Shown here: positions 54,321 to 63,985 of the stretch, piece by piece
How the letters are laid out: every line of letters begins with the position of its first letter
Position numbering within the stretch: the stretch's first letter is position 1
Assembly: GCA_016936665.1 (NCBI GenBank)
Contig: JAFGXI010000005.1
Location: forward strand, 99,311 to 163,310
Origin: Bacteroidales bacterium
GTDB taxonomy: Bacteria > Bacteroidota > Bacteroidia > Bacteroidales > JAFGXI01
Length of the DNA stretch: 64,000 bases
Direction: 5' to 3'
The notes under the pieces: model-generated
Databases searched by the model: none
What the model was told of the DNA's origin: nothing
What the model saw: the letters and a program-made list of their open reading frames with translations, nothing else
Position numbers and translations under genes: made by a program

Positions 54321-54689
54321 ATGTTACAACAAGAATCAAGATGCAATGTTGCAGATAATACAGGCGCTAAAGAAGTACTTGTTATTAGAGTACTAGGCGG
54401 AACCAAAAAAAGATACGCCTCTATAGGCGATAAAGTTGTGGTCACTGTAAAATCTGCATTGCCTAATGGAGACGCCAAAAAAGGAGGCGTATATACTGCC
54501 GTTGTCGTAAGAACCAAAAAAGAAGTTCGTCGTCCAGACGGATCTTATATTCGTTTCGACGATAACGCCGTTGTTTTACTCAATGCTGCCGGCGAAATGA
54601 GAGGAACCCGTATTTTCGGTCCTGTTGCCAGAGAATTGCGTGAAAAACAGTTCACTAAGATTGTTTCACTTGCCCCAGAGGTAATTTAA
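54321..54689 (+). CDS. rplN: 50S ribosomal protein L14
   Basis: The 122-residue L14 protein bridges the subunits through helix 44 of 16S rRNA. It begins [20 protein letters not shown] and has [22 protein letters not shown] and [18 protein letters not shown]. It is 12 bp before rplX, in standard order. Confidence 0.98.
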   Translation: MLQQESRCNVADNTGAKEVLVIRVLGGTKKRYASIGDKVVVTVKSALPNGDAKKGGVYTAVVVRTKKEVRRPDGSYIRFDDNAVVLLNAAGEMRGTRIFGPVARELREKQFTKIVSLAPEVI

Positions 54690-54701
54690 TCGTTTTTAGA
54701 G

Positions 54702-55025
54702 ATGAATAAGAAATTTCATATTAAAAAAGGAGACATCGTCAGAGTAATATCAGGTGACTCAAAAGGGCAAGAAGGCAAAGTATTAGAAGTGTTAGTTAAA
54801 AAAGATAGAGCCATCATCGAAGGTGTGAACATGATTAAAAAGCACACTAAACCAAATTCAGCTAATCCTGATGGAGGTATTGTTGAACAAGAAGCTTCTA
54901 TCCATATCTCTAACCTTATGCTTATCGATCCTTCTACGAAAAAAACTACAAGAGTTGGTAGAAAATTAAACGATAAGAACAAATTAGTACGTTACTCAAA
55001 AAAATCAGGGGAGGAAATTAAGTAA
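54702..55025 (+). CDS. rplX: 50S ribosomal protein L24
   Basis: The 107-residue protein starts 50S assembly. The KOW motif is seen in [21 protein letters not shown] (residues 7-27). It has the conserved [21 protein letters not shown] segment. The stop overlaps the rplE ATG by one base (TAATG). Confidence 0.97.
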   Translation: MNKKFHIKKGDIVRVISGDSKGQEGKVLEVLVKKDRAIIEGVNMIKKHTKPNSANPDGGIVEQEASIHISNLMLIDPSTKKTTRVGRKLNDKNKLVRYSKKSGEEIK

Positions 55026-55582
55026 TGGAATATACACCAGCATTGAAGAAAAAATACCGCGAAGAAATCGCCGGTAATTTGATGAAGGAATTCAATTACA
55101 AATCTGTAATGCAAATTCCTCGCCTAGAGAAAATCGTTATCAACCAAGGTATTGGTGAAGCTGTTGCCGATAAAAAATTGATCGACGTCGCTGTTAACGA
55201 TATAACTGCTATCACTGGTCAAAAAGCTATGGTGACTAAGTCTAAAAAAGATATCTCGAACTTTAAATTACGTAAAAACATGCCTATTGGTGTTAAAGTA
55301 ACACTAAGAGGCGATAAAATGTACGAGTTTTTAGAACGATTAATTGTTGTATCTTTGCCACGCGTTAGAGACTTTCAAGGAATAAAGTATAAATTCGACG
55401 GACAAGGTAATTATACTATGGGCGTTGATGAGCAAATTATTTTCCCAGAAATCGTGCTTGATAAAATCAACAAAATAATGGGATTACAAGTAAGCTTTAC
55501 AACTACTGCCGAAACCGATGCAGAAGGATATGCTTTGTTAAGAGAGTTTGGTTTACCATTTAAAAACAATAAAAGGAGTTAA
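55025..55582 (+). CDS. rplE: 50S ribosomal protein L5
   Basis: The 185-residue protein binds 5S rRNA in the central protuberance. It has [19 protein letters not shown], the [19 protein letters not shown] loop and [19 protein letters not shown]. The length is close to E. coli (179). It overlaps rplX by one base and lies 3 bp before rpsN. Confidence 0.98.
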   Translation: MEYTPALKKKYREEIAGNLMKEFNYKSVMQIPRLEKIVINQGIGEAVADKKLIDVAVNDITAITGQKAMVTKSKKDISNFKLRKNMPIGVKVTLRGDKMYEFLERLIVVSLPRVRDFQGIKYKFDGQGNYTMGVDEQIIFPEIVLDKINKIMGLQVSFTTTAETDAEGYALLREFGLPFKNNKRS

Positions 55583-55585
55583 GCT

Positions 55586-55855
55586 ATGGCAAAAGAATCG
55601 ATGAAAGCACGCGAAGTAAAACGTGCAAAACTTGTTGCTAAATATGCCGAAAAAAGAGCTAAACTTAAAGAAGAAGGTGATTATCAAGCACTTGCAAGAT
55701 TACCTAAAAGCTCTTCTAAAGTACGCATGCATAACCGATGTTCTGAAAGTGGAAGACCAAAAGGTTATATGAGACAATTTGGTATTAGCAGAATTGTATT
55801 CCGCGAAATGGCCTCGAAAGGTCTTATTCCGGGAGTTAAGAAAGCTAGTTGGTAA
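55586..55855 (+). CDS. rpsN: 30S ribosomal protein S14
   Basis: The 89-residue protein is of the zinc-free (C-) type: the zinc CxxC pair of the C+ form is absent and only one Cys is present ([21 protein letters not shown]). It contributes to the head near the mRNA channel. Its length is shorter than the E. coli form (101) but typical for Bacteroidota. Confidence 0.97.
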   Translation: MAKESMKAREVKRAKLVAKYAEKRAKLKEEGDYQALARLPKSSSKVRMHNRCSESGRPKGYMRQFGISRIVFREMASKGLIPGVKKASW

Positions 55856-55874
55856 TAATTAATAATAGAATAAA

Positions 55875-56270
55875 ATGACAGATCCTATTGCAGATTACCT
55901 TACACGAGTAAGGAACGCTATTATGGCAAACCATAAAGTGGTTGAAGTTCCTGCATCGAATCTTAAAAAGGAAATTACTAAGGTCCTTTTTGATAAAGGG
56001 TACATCCTTAACTACAAATTTGTAGAAGAAGGTCCGCAGGGGTATATCAAAATTGCTTTGAAATACCATCCGCAGACTAAAGTACCTGCTATTAAAAAGA
56101 TTGTTAGAGTTAGTAAACCTGGTTTAAGAAAATATGCGGGACATGGAACTATGCCAATCGTATTAAACGGATTAGGTATAGCTATACTTTCTACTTCGAA
56201 AGGAGTTATGACTAACAAAGAGGCCAAAAACCTTAATGTTGGTGGAGAAGTTTTGTGTTACGTATATTAA
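55875..56270 (+). CDS. rpsH: 30S ribosomal protein S8
   Basis: The 131-residue protein binds the central domain of 16S rRNA. It starts MTDPIADYLTRVRNAIMANHK and has GLGIAILSTSKGVMTNKEAK near the C-terminus. In E. coli S8 represses the spc genes; no matching leader was recognised. It is 9 bp before rplF. Confidence 0.98.
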   Translation: MTDPIADYLTRVRNAIMANHKVVEVPASNLKKEITKVLFDKGYILNYKFVEEGPQGYIKIALKYHPQTKVPAIKKIVRVSKPGLRKYAGHGTMPIVLNGLGIAILSTSKGVMTNKEAKNLNVGGEVLCYVY

Positions 56271-56279
56271 AAAGAAATT

Positions 56280-56831
56280 ATGTCACGAATAGGTAAATTA
56301 CCCATAGCAATTCCAACAGGCGTAACAGTCGATGTTAAAGATAACATGGTTACTGTTAAAGGCAAGTTGGGAGAGCTTTCTCAGGAAATAAAAAGAGAAG
56401 TCGTTGTCGAAATTAAAGACAACGAAATTTACGTTAGCAGAGTCGACGACGCCAAAACTAGCCGTTCATTTCATGGTTTATACAGAGCACTAATTAACAA
56501 TATGGTAATTGGTGTTTCGGAAGGCTTCGAAGTGAAACAAGAACTAGTGGGTGTTGGATACAAAGCAGAAGTAAAAGGTCAAGTACTTGAATTGGCTTTA
56601 GGATACACACACCCAATTCATTTGGTTTTAGCTCCAGAAATTAAAATAGAAGCAGAAGCCGTGAAAAGGGGCAATCCTATTATCACTATAAAGAGTCATG
56701 ATAAACAACTTTTAGGTCAAGTGGTAGCGAAAATACGTTCGTTCAGACCACCAGAACCATACAAAGGTAAAGGTATTAAGTTTGTGGGCGAGCAGCTCCG
56801 TAGAAAAGCTGGTAAAACAGCCGGTAAATAA
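56280..56831 (+). CDS. rplF: 50S ribosomal protein L6
   Basis: The 183-residue protein near the sarcin-ricin loop has two similar domains: [21 protein letters not shown] at the N-terminus, and the C-terminal [19 protein letters not shown] and [10 protein letters not shown] tail. The length is close to E. coli (177). Standard position between rpsH and rplR. Confidence 0.98.
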   Translation: MSRIGKLPIAIPTGVTVDVKDNMVTVKGKLGELSQEIKREVVVEIKDNEIYVSRVDDAKTSRSFHGLYRALINNMVIGVSEGFEVKQELVGVGYKAEVKGQVLELALGYTHPIHLVLAPEIKIEAEAVKRGNPIITIKSHDKQLLGQVVAKIRSFRPPEPYKGKGIKFVGEQLRRKAGKTAGK

Positions 56832-56842
56832 TAGGTAAGATT

Positions 56843-57205
56843 ATGGCACTAGATAAAAAAGTACAAAGACGAAATAAAATCAAGAGAAGAATACGTAAAA
56901 ACGTATTTGGAACTCAAGAACGCCCTAGAATGTCTGTCTTCAGAAGTAACAAACACATCAGTGTTCAAGTTATCGACGATGTTAAAGGGGTGACTATCGC
57001 TTCTGCTTCTTCAAGATGCAAAGAAATCTCATCTCAAGAGAACATCACTAAAGTTGCACAAGCAGAATTAGTTGGAAAACTAATTGCGGCAAAAGCAAAA
57101 GAAGCAGGCGTAGAATCTGTTGTGTTCGATCGTAACGGATACTTATATCACGGAAGAGTATTAACCTTAGCAAATGCTGCTCGCGAAGCAGGTTTAACTA
57201 TTTAA
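56843..57205 (+). CDS. rplR: 50S ribosomal protein L18
   Basis: The 120-residue protein binds 5S rRNA. It contains [20 protein letters not shown] and the C-terminal [23 protein letters not shown] segment. It is 11 bp before rpsE. Length matches E. coli (117). Confidence 0.98.
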   Translation: MALDKKVQRRNKIKRRIRKNVFGTQERPRMSVFRSNKHISVQVIDDVKGVTIASASSRCKEISSQENITKVAQAELVGKLIAAKAKEAGVESVVFDRNGYLYHGRVLTLANAAREAGLTI

Positions 57206-57216
57206 TAGATTGAATT

Positions 57217-57729
57217 ATGTCAGAAATTAGAAAAGTTAAGACAACCGATTTAGATCTAAAAGATAGACTAGTCGCTATCAATCGTGTTACTAAAGTAACT
57301 AAAGGGGGTAGAACATTCAGTTTCTCTGCTATCGTAGTTGTTGGTAACGAAGATGGTATTGTAGGCGTAGGTCTTGGTAAAGCTAAAGAGGTTGTAACTG
57401 CTATCGCTAAAGGCGTAGAAGATGCTAAGAAGAACCTTATCAAGATTCCTGTTATTAACGGAACTATTCCTCACGAACAAGACGCTCACTATGGTGGTGC
57501 TAGAGTATGGCTAAAACCAGCAGCTCACGGTACCGGAGTTAAAGCGGGTGGTGCTATGCGCGCTATTTTAGAAAGTGTTGGAGTAAAAGACGTGTTAGCA
57601 AAGTCTAAAGGTTCATCTAACAATCATAACCTTGTTAAAGCTACTATGGCTGCGCTTTCAGAAATGAGAGATGCATACACTGTTGCTCAACATAGAGGTG
57701 TTGCGTTAGACAAAGTTTTTAACGGTTAA
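57217..57729 (+). CDS. rpsE: 30S ribosomal protein S5
   Basis: The 170-residue protein supports decoding fidelity and lines the mRNA entry channel. It has [21 protein letters not shown] at the N-terminal domain, [17 protein letters not shown], and [16 protein letters not shown] in the C-terminal domain. Standard spc order, 11 bp before rpmD. Confidence 0.98.
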   Translation: MSEIRKVKTTDLDLKDRLVAINRVTKVTKGGRTFSFSAIVVVGNEDGIVGVGLGKAKEVVTAIAKGVEDAKKNLIKIPVINGTIPHEQDAHYGGARVWLKPAAHGTGVKAGGAMRAILESVGVKDVLAKSKGSSNNHNLVKATMAALSEMRDAYTVAQHRGVALDKVFNG

Positions 57730-57740
57730 ATTAAAAAAAT

Positions 57741-57920
57741 ATGGCAAAGATCAGAGTTACTCAAGTAAAAAGTCGTATCGACCAAACTAAAAGACAAAAA
57801 GCAACTTTAGATGCCCTTGGTTTAACCAAAATGCATAGAACAGTCGAGCACGAAGCAACCCCTCAAATTTTGGGAATGGTTGAAAAAGTAAAACATTTAG
57901 TTGTTGTTGAAACCTTATAA
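57741..57920 (+). CDS. rpmD: 50S ribosomal protein L30
   Basis: This 59-residue protein reads MAKIRVTQVKSRIDQTKRQ at the N-terminus, then LDALGLTKMHRTVEHEATP and a final LVVVETL. It matches L30 in length and position between rpsE (11 bp upstream) and rplO (11 bp downstream). It is short but clear. Confidence 0.96.
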   Translation: MAKIRVTQVKSRIDQTKRQKATLDALGLTKMHRTVEHEATPQILGMVEKVKHLVVVETL

Positions 57921-57931
57921 ATATTAAGAAC

Positions 57932-58378
57932 ATGGATTTATCAAATTTAAAACCAGCCGAAGGTTCTGTTAGAGACAGAAAACGTGTTGGTCGTGGACAA
58001 GGTTCAACAAGAGGCGGGACCTCTACTAGAGGTCATAAAGGCGCAAAATCTCGTTCTGGCTACTCAAATAAAGTTGGTTTCGAGGGTGGACAAATGCCTC
58101 TTCAAAGACGTGTTCCAAAATTCGGGTTTAAGAATATCAATAGAAAAGAATACAAAGCAATCAATATTGAAACTCTTCAAACCTTAGCCGAAAAATTCAA
58201 CTTAACAGTCATTAATCAAGATATTTTAGTTGAACACGGTTTAGTTTCTAAAAATGACCTTATTAAAATTTTAGGACAAGGTACATTAACTGCGAAACTA
58301 GAAGTTACGGCACATGCTTTTTCTAAATCAGCCATAAGTGCGATTGAAGGAAAAGAAGGAACAGTATTAACTTATTAA
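57932..58378 (+). CDS. rplO: 50S ribosomal protein L15
   Basis: The 148-residue protein has the glycine- and arginine-rich N-terminus LKPAEGSVRDRKRVGRGQGS...GHKGAKSRSG and the FEGGQMPLQRRVPKFGF motif. It is needed late in 50S assembly. It lies 11 bp before secY, the standard spc arrangement. Confidence 0.98.
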   Translation: MDLSNLKPAEGSVRDRKRVGRGQGSTRGGTSTRGHKGAKSRSGYSNKVGFEGGQMPLQRRVPKFGFKNINRKEYKAINIETLQTLAEKFNLTVINQDILVEHGLVSKNDLIKILGQGTLTAKLEVTAHAFSKSAISAIEGKEGTVLTY

Positions 58379-58389
58379 GAAAAGACCTG

Positions 58390-59724
58390 ATGAAGCGATT
58401 TATCGAAACATTACGAAATATCTATAAAATTGAAGATTTAAGAAAGCGTATTTTTTACACTTTGGGTTTGTTGCTTATTTACCGTTTAGGCTCATTCGTT
58501 GTGTTGCCCGGTATCGATCCTACTCAAATATCTGCGCTTAAAGATCAAACATCTAGTGGGGTGCTTGGTTTGTTAGACATGTTCTCCGGTGGTGCATTTT
58601 CAAATGCTTCTATCTTTGCGTTGGGAATTATGCCTTACATTTCTGCATCTATCGTTGTTCAATTACTAGGTATTGCTGTACCATACTTTCAACGTTTACA
58701 ACGCGAAGGAGAAAGTGGTAGAAATAAGATAAATCAGATAACACGCTACTTAACAGTCTTTATCTTACTTGTTCAAGCTCCAAGTTATCTTACCAATCTA
58801 ACATTCCAATTACCCGGAGAAGCATTCATTTCTTCAGGGATTTGGTTTACAGTTTCTTCAGTAGTTATTCTTACAGCGGGTACCATGTTTATTATGTGGT
58901 TAGGCGAAAGAATAACAGATAGAGGAATTGGTAATGGTATTTCATTAATCATTATGATTGGTATTATTGCAAGACTACCTTTCGCATTCATTGCCGAATT
59001 TAATGTTCGTTCGAATGGTGCTGGTGGTCTAATGATGCTAATTGTAGAAATGGTTATGCTTTTACTCATTATTATTGCTACTATAGCCTTAGTTCAAGCA
59101 ACTCGCAGAATACCAGTGCAGTATGCAAAAAGAATTGTTGGCAACAAACAATATGGTGGAGTAAGACAATATATTCCTTTAAAAGTAAATGCAGCAGGTG
59201 TAATGCCTATCATCTTTGCACAAGCACTGATGTTCGTCCCTATGATGTTCACAAACTTTAGTTCATCAGACGGTGCTAATGCATTCGCAGCCGCATTTGC
59301 CGATTACACAGGATTTTGGTATAATCTTACCTTTGGTTTGTTAATTGTTGTGTTTACTTATTTTTACACTGCAATTACAGTAAACCCAATTCAAATGGCC
59401 GATGATATGAAACGTAATGGTGGCTTTATTCCTGGAGTTAAACCCGGAAAGAAAACCGTTGAGTTTTTAGATTCAGTAATGTCTAGAATAACCTTGCCGG
59501 GCTCTATATTTTTAGCAATGGTTGCTATATTACCAGCTTTTGCAATTATTGCTGGTGTAGATAATCAGTTTGCACAATTTTATGGAGGAACCTCTCTACT
59601 AATTTTAGTAGGGGTAGTACTAGATACTTTACAACAAATCGAAAGCCATTTATTAATGCGTCATTACGATGGTCTAATGAAATCAGGACGTATTAAAGGA
59701 AGAGGCGTAGGAGCCGCTATTTAA
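58390..59724 (+). CDS. secY: Preprotein translocase subunit SecY
   Basis: The 444-residue channel subunit of the Sec translocon has 10 TM helices. The plug region GLLDMFSGGAFSNASIFALGI follows TM1. The cytoplasmic loop GVRQYIPLKVNAAGVMPIIFA and C-terminal loop NGGFIPGVKPGKKT are conserved. SecY works with SecE/SecG and with the SecDF fusion at 23500-26502. The gene ends 18 bp before map. Confidence 0.98.
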   Translation: MKRFIETLRNIYKIEDLRKRIFYTLGLLLIYRLGSFVVLPGIDPTQISALKDQTSSGVLGLLDMFSGGAFSNASIFALGIMPYISASIVVQLLGIAVPYFQRLQREGESGRNKINQITRYLTVFILLVQAPSYLTNLTFQLPGEAFISSGIWFTVSSVVILTAGTMFIMWLGERITDRGIGNGISLIIMIGIIARLPFAFIAEFNVRSNGAGGLMMLIVEMVMLLLIIIATIALVQATRRIPVQYAKRIVGNKQYGGVRQYIPLKVNAAGVMPIIFAQALMFVPMMFTNFSSSDGANAFAAAFADYTGFWYNLTFGLLIVVFTYFYTAITVNPIQMADDMKRNGGFIPGVKPGKKTVEFLDSVMSRITLPGSIFLAMVAILPAFAIIAGVDNQFAQFYGGTSLLILVGVVLDTLQQIESHLLMRHYDGLMKSGRIKGRGVGAAI

Positions 59725-59742
59725 TAGCACACGATCTTTGAA

Positions 59743-60522
59743 ATGATATATTATAAAACCGAAGAGGAAATACATTTTTTGAAATTGAGCAATCAGTTGG
59801 TGTCTAGAACACATGCTGAGCTCGTTTCAAAAATTGTTCCCGGTACTAAAACCATTGAACTAGATAAACTCGCAGAAACGTTTATCAGAGATAATGGTGG
59901 CGTGCCAGGTTTTTTAAATTATCACGGGTACCCAAATACACTTTGTATTTCTGTAAACGATGCTGTAGTACATGGAATACCAGGAAAATATGAGCTGAAC
60001 GAGGGCGATATTATTAGTATCGACTGTGGAGTTTATATGAATGGTTTTCATGGCGATTCAGCATTTACATTTGCTGTAGGAGAAATATCTGAGCTAAAAC
60101 AAAAATTGCTAGATACTACCAAAGCATCATTATATAAAGGAATAGAAGCTGCAACAAGTGGTAACAGAGTAGGCGATATCGGATACGCCGTACAAGCATA
60201 CGCAGAAGCAGCAGGTTTTAGTGTGGTGAGAGAGTTAGTAGGGCACGGTGTCGGAAGAAATCTACACGAAAAACCAGAAGTACCTAATTATGGTCGTCGC
60301 GGAAGGGGTGTTAAATTGGCCGAAGGAATGACAATAGCCATAGAACCTATGATTAATGCAGGTGCTAAAGAAGTGAAGCAAGATAAAGATGGATGGACCA
60401 TCCGAACCCAAGACGGTATGCCGTCAGCTCATTTCGAGCATAGCATTGCTATAAGAAAAGGAGAGGCAGAATTGTTATCTGATTTTAATGTAATTGAAGA
60501 ACAACTAAAAAAATTTAGATAG
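59743..60522 (+). CDS. map: Type I methionine aminopeptidase
   Basis: The 259-residue metalloprotease removes the initiator Met from nascent chains. Metal ligands are D94 and D105 (SIDCGVYMNGFHGDSAF), the His of GHGVGRNLHEKPEVPNYG (about 167), the Glu of IAIEPMINAG, and Glu in FEHSIAI. No N-terminal zinc extension is present. It is placed between secY and infA. Confidence 0.97.
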   Translation: MIYYKTEEEIHFLKLSNQLVSRTHAELVSKIVPGTKTIELDKLAETFIRDNGGVPGFLNYHGYPNTLCISVNDAVVHGIPGKYELNEGDIISIDCGVYMNGFHGDSAFTFAVGEISELKQKLLDTTKASLYKGIEAATSGNRVGDIGYAVQAYAEAAGFSVVRELVGHGVGRNLHEKPEVPNYGRRGRGVKLAEGMTIAIEPMINAGAKEVKQDKDGWTIRTQDGMPSAHFEHSIAIRKGEAELLSDFNVIEEQLKKFR

Positions 60523-60525
60523 TTT

Positions 60526-60744
60526 ATGGCAAAACAGCCTTCTATAGAACAAGACGGAACCATTACCGAAGCGCTCTCAAACGCAATGTTTCGAGTAGAA
60601 CTAGAAAATGGTCACGTTATTACGGCGCATATTTCTGGTAAAATGCGAATGCATTACATCAAAATATTGCCGGGCGATCGTGTAAAAGTCGAAATGTCGC
60701 CATACGACTTAACCAAAGGAAGAATTATATTTAGATACAAATAA
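60526..60744 (+). CDS. infA: Translation initiation factor IF-1
   Basis: The 72-residue S1/OB-fold protein blocks the A site during initiation. It has [42 protein letters not shown] and the [12 protein letters not shown] end. The length equals E. coli IF-1. It lies 3 bp after map and 11 bp before rpmJ. Confidence 0.98.
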   Translation: MAKQPSIEQDGTITEALSNAMFRVELENGHVITAHISGKMRMHYIKILPGDRVKVEMSPYDLTKGRIIFRYK

Positions 60745-60755
60745 AGAAATTTGCA

Positions 60756-60872
60756 ATGAAAATTAGAGCATCTGTAAAGAAAAGAAGCGCCGACTGCAAA
60801 ATAGTACGCAGAAAAGGTCGACTTTATGTAATTAACAAAAAGAATCCTAAGTTTAAACAAAGACAAGGATAA
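60756..60872 (+). CDS. rpmJ: 50S ribosomal protein L36 (zinc-free form)
   Basis: The 38-residue protein reads [20 protein letters not shown], then [12 protein letters not shown] at the end. Three of the four zinc ligands of the canonical L36 are replaced, with only C14 left, so it is of the zinc-independent type. It lies between infA and rpsM, its usual place. Confidence 0.96.
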   Translation: MKIRASVKKRSADCKIVRRKGRLYVINKKNPKFKQRQG

Positions 60873-60909
60873 TTTTTATAATTTTGAATTTTTTAATTTC
60901 TAACATTAT

Positions 60910-61287
60910 ATGGCTAGAATTGCTGGAGTGGATGTTCCCGATAATAAAAGAGGTTTAATCGGGTTAACTTACATCTACGGAATAGGAAGAAGCCGATCTA
61001 AAGAAATTTTAGATAAGGCAAAAATCGACATTGACTTAAAAGTCAAAGATTGGACTGATGAGCAGATCTCTGCGGTTCGTACTATCATTTCTGAAGAGTA
61101 CACCATCGAAGGAGAATTGCGTTCTGAGACACAAATGAACATCAAACGTTTGATGGACATTGCTAGTTACCGTGGTATACGTCATCGTTTAGGCTTGCCT
61201 TTACGTGGTCAACACACTAAGAATAACGCTCGTACCAGAAGAGGCAAAAAAGTAACTATTGCTGGTAAGAAAAAAGCAACTAAATAA
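60910..61287 (+). CDS. rpsM: 30S ribosomal protein S13
   Basis: The 125-residue head protein contacts the P-site tRNA and the large subunit. It begins [26 protein letters not shown] and has the [27 protein letters not shown] segment. First gene of the alpha part of the operon, 37 bp after rpmJ. Length is close to E. coli (118). Confidence 0.98.
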   Translation: MARIAGVDVPDNKRGLIGLTYIYGIGRSRSKEILDKAKIDIDLKVKDWTDEQISAVRTIISEEYTIEGELRSETQMNIKRLMDIASYRGIRHRLGLPLRGQHTKNNARTRRGKKVTIAGKKKATK

Positions 61288-61295
61288 TCGTTAGT

Positions 61296-61685
61296 ATGGC
61301 AAAGAAAGTAAAAAGTGCTAAAAAGAGAGTTGTCAAAGTAGAGGCTACAGGTCAAGCTCATATACATTCGTCATTCAACAACATCATTATTACATTGGCA
61401 AATAATGACGGGCAAGTAATTTCATGGTCGTCGGCTGGTAAAATGGGGTTTAGAGGTTCTAAAAAGAACACTCCTTATGCTGCACAAGTTGCTGCACAAG
61501 AGTGTGCTAAAATAGCATTCGACTTAGGTTTAAGAAAAGTGAAAGTTTATGTTAAAGGACCTGGCGCTGGTAGAGAATCTGCTATTCGTAGTATCAATGG
61601 TGTTGGTGTAGAAGTAACCGAAATAATCGATGTTACTCCACTACCACACAATGGTTGTCGTCCTCCAAAAAGACGTAGAGTATAA
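61296..61685 (+). CDS. rpsK: 30S ribosomal protein S11
   Basis: The 129-residue platform protein has [39 protein letters not shown] and ends [12 protein letters not shown]. The length equals E. coli S11. It is 8 bp after rpsM. Confidence 0.98.
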   Translation: MAKKVKSAKKRVVKVEATGQAHIHSSFNNIIITLANNDGQVISWSSAGKMGFRGSKKNTPYAAQVAAQECAKIAFDLGLRKVKVYVKGPGAGRESAIRSINGVGVEVTEIIDVTPLPHNGCRPPKRRRV

Positions 61686-61709
61686 TTTTAATCAAGAAAT
61701 TTAGTAAAA

Positions 61710-62318
61710 ATGGCTAGATATACAGGACCAAAAACCAGAATTGCTAGAAAGTTCGGAGAAGCAGTTTACGGGCCAGATAAATATTTTGAACGTAAAAAAA
61801 ATCCTCCAGGGCAACATGGTGTCAACAGAAGAAAGAAAACTTCAGAATACGGTATCCAATTAAAAGAAAAACAAAAAGCAAAATACACTTATGGTGTTTT
61901 AGAAAGACAATTTGCTAATTTGTTCGATAAAGCATCAAGAAGTAAAGGAATTACCGGTGAAGTGCTTTTGCAACTTTTGGAATCGCGTTTAGATAACGTC
62001 GTATTTCGTTTAGGCATTGCACCAAGTCGTCGTGCAGCACGTCAATTAGTTTCTCACAAACACATTATGGTGAATGGAGAATTAGTTAACATTCCATCTT
62101 ATACCTTAAGAGTTGGGGATGTGATTAGTGTGCGCGAAAGATCTAAAAGCTTAGAAGTAATAACTGCAGCATTGTCAGGTGTTAACCACAATAAATTTAG
62201 TTGGTTAGAATGGGAAGAGACAATCATAGGTGGTAAATTTTTGAATGTTCCATTAAGAGAAGAAATTCCAGAAAATATTAAGGAACAGTTAATTGTCGAA
62301 TTGTATTCTAAAAACTAG
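61710..62318 (+). CDS. rpsD: 30S ribosomal protein S4
   Basis: The 202-residue protein nucleates 30S body assembly. The N-terminus [21 protein letters not shown] lacks the zinc cysteines of the C+ form. The S4 RNA-binding domain reads [30 protein letters not shown]. In enteric bacteria S4 represses the alpha operon; no matching leader was seen. Confidence 0.98.
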   Translation: MARYTGPKTRIARKFGEAVYGPDKYFERKKNPPGQHGVNRRKKTSEYGIQLKEKQKAKYTYGVLERQFANLFDKASRSKGITGEVLLQLLESRLDNVVFRLGIAPSRRAARQLVSHKHIMVNGELVNIPSYTLRVGDVISVRERSKSLEVITAALSGVNHNKFSWLEWEETIIGGKFLNVPLREEIPENIKEQLIVELYSKN

Positions 62319-62329
62319 AAATTAAGTCT

Positions 62330-63322
62330 ATGGGAGTTATACCATTCCAACAACCTGACAAGGTTATAATGATTGAATCGGACGATAGAATTGGAAAATT
62401 TGAATTCCGTCCCTTAGAACCTGGATATGGCATCACAATAGGTAATTCTTTAAGGAGAATACTTTTGTCATCGCTTGAAGGACACGCTATTACATTTGTT
62501 AAAATAGAAGGTGTAGAACACGAGTTTTCTACCATTGGCGGTGTAATCGAAGATGTTACCGAAATTATCCTCAACCTGAAACAAGTACGTTTCAGAAAAA
62601 GAATTGAGGATAACGACCAGGAACGCGTAACGGTTACTGTTACCGGAAAAGAATCTTTCACAGCAGGTGATATAGGAAATTTCTTAACAGGTTTCGAAGT
62701 ACTTAACCCCGAATTGGTGATTTGCAACATGGAAAAAAACGTCAAGTTGCAATTAGACATCAACATCGAAAAGGGTAGAGGATATAGACCTGCCGACGAA
62801 AATAAAGTGAACACAGGAGAACAAGGAATTATTCCAATCAGTTCTATCTTTACTCCTATAAAACTAGTTAAATACGATATCGAAAATATTCGTGTTGAGC
62901 AAAAAACAGATTACGAAAAACTTTTAATCGACATCGAAACAGATGGTTCAATCCATCCTAAAGATGCTCTTAAGGAAGCTGCTCGTATTCTAATGATGCA
63001 CTTTATGCTATTCTCAGACGAAAGAATGAGTTTAGAATCTGCACATGCTAGCGAAAACGAAGAATTCGATGAAGAAGTATTACACATGAGACAACAGCTT
63101 AAAACAAAATTAGTGGATATGGACTTATCTGTTCGTGCCCTTAATTGTTTAAAAGCTGCAGACGTCGAAACTCTAGGCGATCTTGTCGTATTCAATAAAA
63201 ACGATTTACTCAAGTTCCGTAACTTTGGTAAAAAATCGTTGACAGAATTAGACGAATTACTCGACAGACTTAGTTTGACGTTTGGAATGGATATTAGTAA
63301 GTATAAACTTGACAAAGAGTAA
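62330..63322 (+). CDS. rpoA: RNA polymerase subunit alpha
   Basis: The 330-residue protein dimerises to start RNA polymerase assembly. The N-terminal domain (~1-230) has [28 protein letters not shown]. The C-terminal domain (~250-330) carries [34 protein letters not shown], which binds UP elements and activators. Length is close to E. coli (329). It is 11 bp after rpsD and 7 bp before rplQ. Confidence 0.98.
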   Translation: MGVIPFQQPDKVIMIESDDRIGKFEFRPLEPGYGITIGNSLRRILLSSLEGHAITFVKIEGVEHEFSTIGGVIEDVTEIILNLKQVRFRKRIEDNDQERVTVTVTGKESFTAGDIGNFLTGFEVLNPELVICNMEKNVKLQLDINIEKGRGYRPADENKVNTGEQGIIPISSIFTPIKLVKYDIENIRVEQKTDYEKLLIDIETDGSIHPKDALKEAARILMMHFMLFSDERMSLESAHASENEEFDEEVLHMRQQLKTKLVDMDLSVRALNCLKAADVETLGDLVVFNKNDLLKFRNFGKKSLTELDELLDRLSLTFGMDISKYKLDKE

Positions 63323-63329
63323 TTGAAAG

Positions 63330-63854
63330 ATGAGACACGGTAAAAAGTTGAATCATTTAGGCAGAAAGAGTGCTCATAGAAAAGCAATGTTGTCCAACAT
63401 GGCTAGTTCTCTTATCTTGCACAAAAGAATACATACAACAGTAGCAAAAGCAAAGGCATTAAGAGTTTTTGTTGAACCTTTAATTACCAAATCAAAAGAC
63501 GATTCTACACACTCAAGAAGGATTGTTTTTAGTAACCTTAAAGATAAAAATGCTGTATCTGAATTGTACCGCGAAGTAGCAACAAAAGTTGCCGACCGTC
63601 CCGGAGGATACACTCGCATTTTAAAAACAGGTAATCGATTAGGTGACAACGCAGAAATGTGCTTTATCGAATTAGTGGATTACAACGAAAATATGTTGAA
63701 AGAAGCTAAGAAAGAAGTTAAAAAGACTCGTCGTAGAAAACCTGCGGCTAAAAAAGCTGATGAACCTGTTGCAAAAGCACCAAAAGTGGAAGAAGTTAAA
63801 AATGAAGCTCCTGAAACTGATGCTGCTACAGAAGAAAAAAAATCTGAAGAATAA
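63330..63854 (+). CDS. rplQ: 50S ribosomal protein L17 with extended tail
   Basis: The 174-residue protein includes the ~120-residue L17 core ([64 protein letters not shown]). The last ~50 residues are a low-complexity Lys/Ala/Glu tail ([21 protein letters not shown]...EEKKSEE), common in Bacteroidota L17. It is the last gene of the operon, followed by a strong terminator. Confidence 0.97.
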   Translation: MRHGKKLNHLGRKSAHRKAMLSNMASSLILHKRIHTTVAKAKALRVFVEPLITKSKDDSTHSRRIVFSNLKDKNAVSELYREVATKVADRPGGYTRILKTGNRLGDNAEMCFIELVDYNENMLKEAKKEVKKTRRRKPAAKKADEPVAKAPKVEEVKNEAPETDAATEEKKSEE

Positions 63855-63876
63855 TCAGAATATAAAACTAATTTCG

Positions 63877-63908
63877 AAGGCATCGCAAAACGCGATGCCT
63901 TTGTTATT
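63877..63908 (+). terminator. Terminator of the rpsL-rplQ operon
   Basis: A perfect 10-bp stem AAGGCATCGC/GCGATGCCTT with a 5-nt loop is followed by TTGTTATTT. It starts 22 bp after the rplQ stop. Confidence 0.88.
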
Positions 63909-63977
63909 TAACAGGTGGTGTGTCCTGCGTTACCATAGGATACGAAGATATAAAAATAGTTCTTTGAAATGGTAACA

Positions 63978-63985
63978 TAACTTTG
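63978..63985 (+). promoter_or_regulatory. Possible -7 box for the gene beyond the right edge
   Basis: TAACTTTG fits TAnnTTTG, after the operon terminator and 15 bp from the window end. It may start transcription of the next gene, which lies outside the window. Confidence 0.35.

Noticed and set aside
62308..62814. Minus-strand 168-residue frame opposite rpoA
   Set aside because: Antisense to rpoA with no recognisable domain; long antisense frames are common opposite conserved genes.
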